Assembly (NCBI GenBank): GCA_002294665.1 | Contig: DBFQ01000110.1 | Coordinates: 1 to 20,855, forward strand | DNA from: Candidatus Aminicenantes bacterium UBA876 | Lineage (GTDB): Bacteria; Acidobacteriota; Aminicenantia; UBA2199 | Length of the DNA stretch: 20,855 bases | Direction: 5' to 3' | Part shown: in pieces, positions 15,142 through 20,855 of the stretch | Layout of the letters: each line of letters opens with the position of its first letter | Numbering within the stretch: the stretch's first letter is position 1 | Notes under the pieces: model-generated | Told to the model about the DNA's origin: nothing | Databases searched by the model: none | What the model saw: only the letters and a program-made list of their open reading frames with translations | Translations under genes and position numbers: made by a program

Positions 15142-15942
15142 TTATTTATGCACGAAATTTTTCAGGATTCCCCGCCGTGTCCGCTGAATGAAATCATGGA
15201 TGATACGCATCTCTTCGCTGTCGGGATAGCTCTGCTTGAGGCGTTCCAATGCCTGCGAGGTGTTGAGGTCTGAGCGGAAAATGATGCGGAAAATATCTTT
15301 GACCGTGGTGATGAATTCGCGGTTGATGCCGTTGCGCATCATGCCGATCGAATTGGGGCCGAAGAAAAAGTAGTTCTCCCGGGATTGTGAGATCTTGGCG
15401 AACGGCAGAATATCCTGAAGCACGATGGTGTATCCGCCGATGTAGGCGTTACGGCCGATGTGGACGAACTGGCTGACCGAAGAGTGGGCGCTGATCACCA
15501 CGTGATCGTCGACTTCCACATGGCCGGCCAGGGTGGTGCCGTTGATGATCACCGTGTGATCGCCGATGCGGCAGTCATGGCCGATATGCGCATAGGCCAT
15601 CAGGTAGTTGTGGTTGCCCAGGCGCGTAACGCCTCCGCCTTTGACCGTGCCGCGGTTGATGGTGGCGAATTCACGGATGGTGTTGCCGTCGCCGATCTCC
15701 ACCCAGGTTTCTTCGCCTTTGAAAGTGATGTCCTGGGGGTCGGTGCCGATGGAGGCGAAGGGAAAGATCACGCAATCCTTACCGATGCGGGTGTTGCAGT
15801 CAATGACCGCGTGGTGCTTGATCACGGAACCATTTTCGATGGAGACGTTGTCGCCGATTATGGCGTAGGCGCCGACGGTCACGTTGTCGTCCAGCCTGGC
15901 GGAGGAACTGATTTGAGCGCTGGGATGAATGGTCGGCTTCAT
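15142..15942 (-). CDS. lpxA: Acyl-ACP:UDP-N-acetylglucosamine O-acyltransferase
   Basis: A 266-residue left-handed beta-helix acyltransferase. Hexapeptide repeats begin at residue 7 (IHPSAQISSSARLDDNVTVG), and the LpxA signature runs through SIGTDPQDITFKGEETWVEIG, NTIREFATINRGT and MAYAHIGHDC. His122 matches the catalytic His125 of E. coli LpxA, and His119 and His141 match His122 and His144. Ser157 (in SVSQF) replaces E. coli His160. It moves a hydroxyacyl chain from ACP to the 3-position of UDP-GlcNAc (or UDP-GlcNAc3N), the first step of lipid A synthesis. No Shine-Dalgarno precedes the ATG; instead the start overlaps the stop of a 50-codon ORF (ATGA), suggesting coupling. lpxD and fabZ, usually found between ompH and lpxA, are absent. 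Confidence 0.93.
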   Translation of the reverse strand: MKPTIHPSAQISSSARLDDNVTVGAYAIIGDNVSIENGSVIKHHAVIDCNTRIGKDCVIFPFASIGTDPQDITFKGEETWVEIGDGNTIREFATINRGTVKGGGVTRLGNHNYLMAYAHIGHDCRIGDHTVIINGTTLAGHVEVDDHVVISAHSSVSQFVHIGRNAYIGGYTIVLQDILPFAKISQSRENYFFFGPNSIGMMRNGINREFITTVKDIFRIIFRSDLNTSQALERLKQSYPDSEEMRIIHDFIQRTRRGILKNFVHK

Positions 15943-16091
15943 GTGAATACGGCCGCGTTGATGGCGGCGGGGGTATGGTTCCGGGCCAGGCGGTTCATCC
16001 GCACGCTCCGCTTGACCCGGTGTGAACGGCGGGAGCGATGGAGCGGCTGCGTAAACCGGGCCATTTCCTCGATGAATAACCAGATTGCCAT
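15939..16091 (-). CDS. Possible 50-aa basic peptide between ompH and lpxA
   Basis: An ORF reading MAIWLFIEEMARFTQ, then an arginine-rich middle (HRSRRSHRVKRSVRMNR), ending AAVFT. Its stop overlaps the lpxA ATG as ATGA. It has the same frame as ompH, starting 5 codons after the ompH stop. It shows no resemblance to LpxD or FabZ, and there is no Shine-Dalgarno. In favour: lpxA lacks a ribosome binding site of its own, so a translated upstream ORF would explain its expression. Against: short length, skewed composition. A decayed remnant of a lost gene is another reading. Confidence 0.3.
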   Translation of the reverse strand: MAIWLFIEEMARFTQPLHRSRRSHRVKRSVRMNRLARNHTPAAINAAVFT

Positions 16092-16106
16092 GTGCCGGGT
16101 GGCCGC

Positions 16107-16616
16107 TTACTTGGCTTTGTACTTTTCGTCGTACAGGCGGATCACTTCGTCGGTGATGTCGATCGCGGTGTCGAAGTAGGAAACGCCGGCGCTGCTGAGA
16201 TCGAGGATCAGGGTATACCCCTGCGCTTTGCCGATCTGCTGGATCACGGGCATGATCTCTTTGTACAGGGTTTCCATCTCTTTCTGGTAGCGGCGCTGGA
16301 ATTCTTTCTGCGAATCTTCGACAAAACGCTTGATGTCAATCTGCTGGTTCTGCAATTCCGTGGCTTTCCTTTCGCGGGTTTCAGGGTTCAGGGCCGGAGA
16401 CATGAGTTCTTTTTCAAGCGCCTTGATGGAGGCTTCCTTTTTCTGGATCTCCGCCTGCTTTTCATTGCTGATCTTTTCCAGTTTTTCCTTCACCTGCTTG
16501 CCGCGGATGGTTTCCACGAGGATTTTCTGCGGGTTGACGACGGCGATCTTCTGTTCGGCATAGGTAAACGCGGCCATGGATGTCAGCACCAGGCCGATCA
16601 CAAACGCTTTCTTCAT
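16107..16616 (-). CDS. ompH: OmpH/Skp-family periplasmic chaperone
   Basis: A 169-residue protein with a signal peptide (cleavage near TYA/EQK, residue 20), a short beta segment (KIAVVNPQKIL), a long charged coiled coil (about residues 38-120, rich in E, K, Q) and a closing part GYTLILDLSSAGVSYFD typical of OmpH. Skp-like proteins hold unfolded outer-membrane proteins on their way to the BAM complex. Its gene follows bamA by 73 bp, the usual bamA-ompH order. AAGGAG lies 6 nt before the ATG, and a perfect TATAAT (16637-16642) in the gap suggests an additional promoter. ATG at 16616 is supported by the ribosome site and signal peptide. Confidence 0.93.
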   Translation of the reverse strand: MKKAFVIGLVLTSMAAFTYAEQKIAVVNPQKILVETIRGKQVKEKLEKISNEKQAEIQKKEASIKALEKELMSPALNPETRERKATELQNQQIDIKRFVEDSQKEFQRRYQKEMETLYKEIMPVIQQIGKAQGYTLILDLSSAGVSYFDTAIDITDEVIRLYDEKYKAK

Positions 16617-16636
16617 TGTTGGCTCCTTGTTTTCAT

Positions 16637-16642
16637 ATTATA
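16637..16642 (-). promoter_or_regulatory. Candidate -10 box for an ompH-lpxA promoter
   Basis: A perfect TATAAT on the minus strand in the 73-bp gap between bamA and ompH. No convincing -35 lies 17 bp upstream. It could add an internal promoter to the bamA-ompH-lpxA cluster. Confidence 0.4.
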
Positions 16643-16689
16643 CAACATTCAGTTTTATCGTGTTTTCCGCCACTGCGGCGGATTGTGAA

Positions 16690-19011
16690 CTAGTGAAATG
16701 ACGGCCCCACCGCGAAGCGGAATACGAAATGGCGCTCGTCTTCGTGAAGCAGTCGCGAGTTATGCGCAAAAATCAGCCGGAACGGCACGTTCAACATGGG
16801 CACAAACACCCTGACTTCCAATCCCATCGAGCGGTAGACGTCGTCCAGACGCACCGGAACCCCGGTGTCATAACTGTTGCCGACATCGTAAAAAGCCACC
16901 AGAGACACCTGCTCGTTCAGCGGGATACTGTACTCGGCGTTGATGTAGAACGCCTTGGTGCCGCCGATCACGTAGTTGTATTCACTGCTGCGCGGCCCGA
17001 TGGTGTAGATTTCATACCCGCGGATTGAGTACTCTCCTCCCAGGAAGTAGCGCTCATAAAACGGGATGATGTTTTCGCCGAAGTTTTCGATGAACTGGTA
17101 GACCAGGTGCAGGCCGAGAGTATGGCGGCGTTTCCACAAAGGCGTGAATTTAACGAATTCCAGTTTTACCTTGTGCAGGTCAATATCGCCGCCCAGGAAG
17201 CCTCCGCTGTAGCGGTAGTTGACCAGGTACTTGACTCCGGAGTGGGGGAAAACCGGCGAATCCACAGTGGAGTAATAAATGGAAGGAGAAAGTGAGGAAA
17301 CGGTGCGTTTGCCGCCGGTGTAGTAATAGTAAGAGTACGGATTGCTGAAGTCCAGGTCGGGATCGATGTCCGTGATTTCAATGTTTTGCAGGCTGTAGAC
17401 CAGCGAAGCGCCCCAGTAGCGCCAGAAGCGGGTGGACGTGGATATGTTGAAACCTTCCGCGTGTTGGGTGTAGAGGGCGGGATATTCGTAGGAAGTACGG
17501 TAGACTTCCACACCGAGGCTGGCTGGAGAATTGAACAACCAGGGTTCCGTGAAAGCGAAGCGGTAGTTCTTGGAGCGGGTCCCCTGCTGGAAACTGAGGG
17601 CGAAGGTTTCGCCCATGCCGAGGAAGTTCTGGGTGGAATAGCCCGCGGCGATAAAGAGGCCGTCATAGCCGCTGTATCCGACGTTGAAATTGATCGATTG
17701 ACGGTTGAGTTCCTGGACTTCCACCAGCAGGTTGATCTTCTGTGGGTCCTGCGGATCCGGCTTGATTTCCGGCATTTTTTCCACCGTGACCAACCCCAAT
17801 TGTTTCATGCGGCGGATGGAGTCTTCCAGCAGGTTGATGTTCAAACGGTAGCCTTCACGCAGGAACCATTCCCTGCGGATGACGTGATCCTTGGTGAAGG
17901 TGTTGCCGACGAATTCAAGCCGGCCCAGGTAAACGACATCGTTTTCCTGGATGTTGAAAGTCAGGTCGGCTACTTTTTTTACCGGGTCCAGGTTTTCCGT
18001 GGGCACCACCTGGCAATAGAAATAGCCGAGGGAATAGTACAGCTTCTGGATCGCTTCAATGGCTTCATTGCGCTTCTTGATATTAAAGACATCGCCTTTT
18101 TTCATCTTGAGCTGCGCTTTCATGAACTCGGATTTGACGATTTTGTTGCCCTGGACATCCACGTCTCCCAGGCGGTAGCGCGGCCCCAGTTCCACCGGAA
18201 TCGTGATGCGCAGCATCTTGCGGATTTTGCCGAAGAAATTGTGCCGGCGGTACAGCGAGAATTCGGGCGTTCCCACCTTTGCCTCGAGGAATCCCTTTTG
18301 TTGCATGCGCTCGCGGATTTTTTCCAGATCCTCCTGGATTCCCTTCTCGTCGTAGACGTCTTTGCCGGCAATGGCGGAAAACAGCCCGTGGGGTTTGTTG
18401 TTTTTCAGGGCTTTGCGCAGGAAGCGGGGAGAGATCTTTTTTTGGTCCAGGCCGCTGAACACAATGGTACCGATACGGGTTTTCGGCCCGGGATCGACCT
18501 TGATGGTCAGGTCGACCTGGTCTTTTCCCTTGTCCACGGCGATCACATTGACTTTACCGTTGTTGTAGCCTTTTTCCACCAGCAGGTCGTTGATAATCTG
18601 TTCCACGCGTTTGACTTTGGTCGGATCAAAGTAGGAAAGCGTGGATAGCACGATATTGTTTTCCTGCAATTTTTCGTTGATGGCGTCCTGCTTGATCTTT
18701 TTTCCGGTGTCGTAGGTAATGGAAGCGATGGTGCGGTTCTCCGCGACGGTCACGATCAGCGTGTTTACGCCTTGTTCCTGCTGCAATTCGATGCGGATGT
18801 TGCTGAAAAAACCGGTATCCCACAGGCTTTTGAAATCGCGTTGCAGGATCTCCCGGGAAAGCGGGCCGCCGGGGCTCGATTTCATGTAAAACAGGATGGT
18901 GTCACGGGACACCTTGTGGTTGCCACGAATTTCGATCTGGTCGATGTTCTCGGCGTGTATCCATCCGACGAGTAGTAGGATCAGTACGAATGCTCCGGCC
19001 AGCTTTTTCAT
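16690..19011 (-). CDS. bamA: Outer membrane protein assembly factor BamA
   Basis: A 773-residue Omp85 protein: signal peptide (1 to about 20, cleavage near IHA/EN), five POTRA domains (about 21-445, starting IDQIEIRGNHKVSRDTI; the third carries an extra basic loop near FSLYRRHNFFGKIRKM), then a 16-strand barrel. The barrel has the lid-loop signature SIRGYEIYTIGPR (equivalent of VRGF) and AFYDVGNSYD near the end. BamA inserts beta-barrel proteins into the outer membrane. The last strand ends in GPSFH, one residue past the usual terminal aromatic. The frame allows a GTG at 19017, but the ATG at 19011 is preferred because GAGG then lies 5 nt upstream. A promoter sits at 19034-19062, and ompH follows. 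Confidence 0.95.
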   Translation of the reverse strand: MKKLAGAFVLILLLVGWIHAENIDQIEIRGNHKVSRDTILFYMKSSPGGPLSREILQRDFKSLWDTGFFSNIRIELQQEQGVNTLIVTVAENRTIASITYDTGKKIKQDAINEKLQENNIVLSTLSYFDPTKVKRVEQIINDLLVEKGYNNGKVNVIAVDKGKDQVDLTIKVDPGPKTRIGTIVFSGLDQKKISPRFLRKALKNNKPHGLFSAIAGKDVYDEKGIQEDLEKIRERMQQKGFLEAKVGTPEFSLYRRHNFFGKIRKMLRITIPVELGPRYRLGDVDVQGNKIVKSEFMKAQLKMKKGDVFNIKKRNEAIEAIQKLYYSLGYFYCQVVPTENLDPVKKVADLTFNIQENDVVYLGRLEFVGNTFTKDHVIRREWFLREGYRLNINLLEDSIRRMKQLGLVTVEKMPEIKPDPQDPQKINLLVEVQELNRQSINFNVGYSGYDGLFIAAGYSTQNFLGMGETFALSFQQGTRSKNYRFAFTEPWLFNSPASLGVEVYRTSYEYPALYTQHAEGFNISTSTRFWRYWGASLVYSLQNIEITDIDPDLDFSNPYSYYYYTGGKRTVSSLSPSIYYSTVDSPVFPHSGVKYLVNYRYSGGFLGGDIDLHKVKLEFVKFTPLWKRRHTLGLHLVYQFIENFGENIIPFYERYFLGGEYSIRGYEIYTIGPRSSEYNYVIGGTKAFYINAEYSIPLNEQVSLVAFYDVGNSYDTGVPVRLDDVYRSMGLEVRVFVPMLNVPFRLIFAHNSRLLHEDERHFVFRFAVGPSFH

Positions 19012-19033
19012 AGACACCTCTGAATAAAGGATT

Positions 19034-19062
19034 CTTATAGCACATCATCGGTCAAAACTCAA
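19034..19062 (-). promoter_or_regulatory. Sigma-70-type promoter of bamA
   Basis: On the minus strand: -35 TTGAGT (19062-19057), 17-bp spacer, -10 TATAAG (19039-19034). Start point expected near 19027, leaving a leader of about 16 nt that contains the AGAGG ribosome site. The rest of the 316-bp gap up to 19327 holds the csgG-like promoter and a small inverted repeat GGTTG-CGA-CAACC at 19164-19176; I see no gene there. Confidence 0.6.
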
Positions 19063-19212
19063 CATGGCGTGCTCCACGCCGGGTACAGGGCGGGATCCCC
19101 GCGCGGCAGGGAGGTTGTGGGCGCCTGAAAGCGTTCCTCGGGCCGTGCGGAGACCCCCGCAATGGTTGCGACAACCGTTATTCCATAAAGGTTTCATCAC
19201 CAGCGGTTTGCG

Positions 19213-19241
19213 TTGACTTTCTCGGCCGGCTTGATTATACT
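19213..19241 (+). promoter_or_regulatory. Sigma-70-type promoter of the CsgG-like gene
   Basis: -35 TTGACT (19213-19218), 17-bp spacer, -10 TATACT (19236-19241). Start point near 19248, giving a leader of about 80 nt that ends with AGAGGAG at 19314-19320, 7 nt before the ATG at 19328. Confidence 0.7.
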
Positions 19242-19327
19242 GGCCTGGAGCCGCAGGCATTCCGGTTGATGTGGAAGAGTGTGTCCGGAGATGGCGGGGT
19301 TTGATTTTGAAACAGAGGAGATTTCTG

Positions 19328-20047
19328 ATGAGCATGAAAAAAGTTGTTCTTTTGATGCTGGTTGTGTTGATGCTGGCCGGAATCGGTCTGCAAGCGCAGG
19401 AAAAGCCGCGTCTGGGCGTGTTGCGTTTCACCAATGAGACCCGGATTGAGTGGTGGACCGTATCCGTGGCCCGGGAAATGCAGGACATGATGGCTTCTGA
19501 ACTGGCCAGCACCGGGGCGTTCACCGTACTGGAGCGCAATGAACTGGACGCGGTTCTGGGGGAGCAGGATCTCAGTGAATCGGGACGCGTTGATCCCGCC
19601 ACGGCGGTAAAGGTGGGCAAGGTCAAGGGAGCCCAATACCTGATCGCCGGTACCGTAACCTCTTTTGAGAAGGGGGTAAGCGGTGGGGGAGGTAAGGTAC
19701 GCTTCAAGGGACTCTCCGTGGGCGGGCAGAAAGACAAGGCCTATATTGCCGTGGATGTCAAGGTGGTTGACACGGAAACCGGCGAAATCGTGGATACCCG
19801 CACCATCGAGGCCACGGTCACGGCCAAGGGCGCCGGCGCCGGTTTGTCCCTGCGCAATTTCTCCATTGGCGGTGACGCATACAAAAAGACCGCCACGGGT
19901 AAAGCCATCCGTGCCTGCATCGTCTACATCTCCGAGTACCTGACCTGTTCCCTGGTCAAGGGCAAGGATCATTCCTGCATGAGCAAGTGGGACAAGATGG
20001 ATGCCAAGCGCCGGGAGAAAACCAAGAGCACGATCAAACTCGACTGA
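19328..20047 (+). CDS. CsgG/HfaB-family-like secreted protein, no lipobox
   Basis: A 239-residue protein with a signal peptide (1-23, LQA/Q cleavage). The mature part starts [10 protein letters not shown], then has [34 protein letters not shown] and [19 protein letters not shown], the conserved N-half of CsgG-type proteins (also seen in curli secretion channels and related surface-assembly factors). [20 protein letters not shown] follows. True CsgG is a lipoprotein; here no cysteine follows the signal, so it should be soluble in the periplasm or non-lipidated. The C-terminus is unusual: Cys197, Cys207 and Cys217, ten residues apart, then a basic tail ([14 protein letters not shown]). The start at ATG 19328 is fixed by AGAGGAG. 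No curli (csgA, csgB, csgE, csgF) genes adjoin. Exact role unknown. Confidence 0.75.
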   Translation: MSMKKVVLLMLVVLMLAGIGLQAQEKPRLGVLRFTNETRIEWWTVSVAREMQDMMASELASTGAFTVLERNELDAVLGEQDLSESGRVDPATAVKVGKVKGAQYLIAGTVTSFEKGVSGGGGKVRFKGLSVGGQKDKAYIAVDVKVVDTETGEIVDTRTIEATVTAKGAGAGLSLRNFSIGGDAYKKTATGKAIRACIVYISEYLTCSLVKGKDHSCMSKWDKMDAKRREKTKSTIKLD

Positions 20048-20049
20048 AC

Positions 20050-20855
20050 GTGAACGCATCCGGAGCTTCGGGGGCTTCCCGGGATCAGAGTATCCATTCT
20101 CCGGGAAGCCCCGGTCCGGACACAAACCCGTCGGCTCCCGGACCTCCCACGGTGCTGATCACCGGCGGGGCCGGGTTTCTCGGTTCCCACCTCTGTGACC
20201 GTTTCCTGGGGGAGGGCTGGAGGGTATTGGCCCTGGACAACCTGCTCACCGGATCAATCGAGCAGATCGCCCACCTGTCGGCTCATGAAAGTTTCCGCTT
20301 TATCCATTACAATGTCACCCATTACCTGCACTTCGATGAACCCATCGACCTGATCCTGCATTTCGCCTGCCCGGCTTCCCCGCTGGATTACGCCCAGTTT
20401 CCCATCCAGACCATGAAGGTGGATTCCCTGGGCACCCTGAACTCCCTGGGCCTGGCCCGGGCGAAACAATCACGCTATGTGTTTGCCTCCACCTCCGAAG
20501 TATACGGCGATCCGCGCGAGCATCCCCAGAAGGAATCGTATTGGGGCCATGTGAATCCCGTGGGGCCCCGTTCCATGTACACCGAATCCAAGCGCTTTTC
20601 GGAGGCGATGTGCATGGCCTACCATCGCCATCATGGCCTGGATGTACGCATCGCGCGTATTTTCAACACCTACGGACCGCGCATGCGCCTGGATGACGGG
20701 CGGGTGATCCCGACATTTATCGCCCGCGCCCTGCGCGGCCAGCCCCTTTTATTGCACGGAAACGGCGACCAGACGCGGAGTTTCTGCCAGGTGGACGACA
20801 TGGTGGACGGGCTGCTGCGCTTGTCGACGCGCGAGGGTATCGCGGGCGTGGTCGT
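20050..20855 (+). CDS. UDP-glucuronate decarboxylase-like SDR epimerase (partial)
   Basis: The frame is open to the window edge, so the C-terminus is missing. An extended SDR domain begins [19 protein letters not shown] (NAD-binding TGGAGFLGS), with [37 protein letters not shown], catalytic YTESK (YxxxK), [10 protein letters not shown] and [12 protein letters not shown]. The CPASP, EVYGDP and QTRSFCxVDD blocks match UDP-xylose synthase (UXS), which converts UDP-glucuronate to UDP-xylose; a close dTDP-glucose dehydratase-like relative is possible. The start is uncertain: GTG 20050, 2 nt after the upstream stop, adds 34 Pro/Gly/Ser-rich residues, whereas GTG 20152 begins right at the Rossmann strand. 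A strong hairpin lies between the two. Neither has a clear ribosome site. Confidence 0.85.
   Translation, partial: MNASGASGASRDQSIHSPGSPGPDTNPSAPGPPTVLITGGAGFLGSHLCDRFLGEGWRVLALDNLLTGSIEQIAHLSAHESFRFIHYNVTHYLHFDEPIDLILHFACPASPLDYAQFPIQTMKVDSLGTLNSLGLARAKQSRYVFASTSEVYGDPREHPQKESYWGHVNPVGPRSMYTESKRFSEAMCMAYHRHHGLDVRIARIFNTYGPRMRLDDGRVIPTFIARALRGQPLLLHGNGDQTRSFCQVDDMVDGLLRLSTREGIAGVV
20071..20112. other. Strong 12-bp hairpin after the CsgG-like gene
   Basis: GGGGCTTCCCGG (20071-20082) is perfectly complementary to CCGGGAAGCCCC (20101-20112), with an 18-nt loop. It begins 23 nt after the CsgG-like stop and lies inside the possible N-terminal extension of the UXS-like gene. There is no T-run, so it is not a classic intrinsic terminator; it may stabilise the upstream mRNA end or control the downstream gene. 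Confidence 0.7.

Noticed and set aside
17386..18648. 420-aa plus-strand ORF opposite bamA
   Set aside because: Antisense shadow; bamA on the other strand is unmistakable.
19012..19017. GTG start of bamA at 19017
   Set aside because: The ribosome site GAGG would touch this codon; the ATG at 19011 has proper spacing.
20071..20112. Intrinsic terminator
   Set aside because: The stem is strong but no T-run follows on either side, so it is listed only as a hairpin.
19235..20125. 296-aa minus-strand ORF over the CsgG-like gene
   Set aside because: The plus frame has a promoter, ribosome site, signal peptide and family motifs; the minus frame has none.

Overview
The window reads as chromosomal DNA of a GC-rich, LPS-making, two-membrane (Gram-negative) bacterium. 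It carries bamA, an OmpH/Skp chaperone gene, lpxA and an LptC/LptA-type LPS-export protein, together with GDP-mannose and UDP-sugar enzymes. Proteins are dense, promoters look like ordinary sigma-70 sites (TTGAnn, 17-18 bp, TAnAnT), and several intergenic gaps hold short-word, strand-asymmetric repeats (CAACTTTC, GTGAAAA and GGATTTGG types). My impression is an Acidobacteriota/Aminicenantes-like lineage, but no phylogenetic marker was tested and confidence is low. I see no rRNA, tRNA, CRISPR, transposase or phage gene.

Layout. 1-60: octamer tandem repeat. 61-1272 (minus): EamA-type transporter and an 88-aa unknown, separated by a perfect 18-bp palindrome. 1273-1404: two back-to-back divergent promoters. 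1405-4549 (plus): secreted S9 dipeptidyl-peptidase and threonine synthase. 4556-8872 (minus): a three-gene overlapping operon read as MBOAT O-acyltransferase, SGNH-like membrane protein, then a 614-aa LptC/LptA-like protein. 8945-10039 (minus): DUF362 protein. 10040-10565: a repeat-rich non-coding gap. 10566-13031 (plus): signal peptidase I, GDP-mannose 4,6-dehydratase, a stand-alone mannose-6-phosphate-isomerase-type cupin and a second cupin. 13100-19011 (minus): beta-lactamase-fold serine hydrolase, Gfo/Idh/MocA oxidoreductase, lpxA, a possible 50-aa ORF, ompH and bamA (transcribed in the order bamA to hydrolase). 19012-19327: divergent promoter region. 19328-20855 (plus): CsgG-like secreted protein and a truncated UDP-glucuronate decarboxylase-like SDR enzyme.

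How the genes fit together. Most of the window serves the cell envelope: outer-membrane protein assembly (BamA, OmpH), lipid A start (LpxA with a GnnA-like oxidoreductase), LPS transport (LptC/LptA-like), extracytoplasmic glycan acylation (MBOAT plus SGNH), nucleotide-sugar supply (Gmd, PMI-type cupin, UXS-like) and export (LepB). The points most worth following are the merged LptC/LptA protein in one operon with an O-acyltransferase pair, the absence of lpxD and fabZ between ompH and lpxA where they usually sit, the predicted amide-linked lipid A route, and the duplicated repeat module bounded by 13-bp inverted repeats upstream of lepB.
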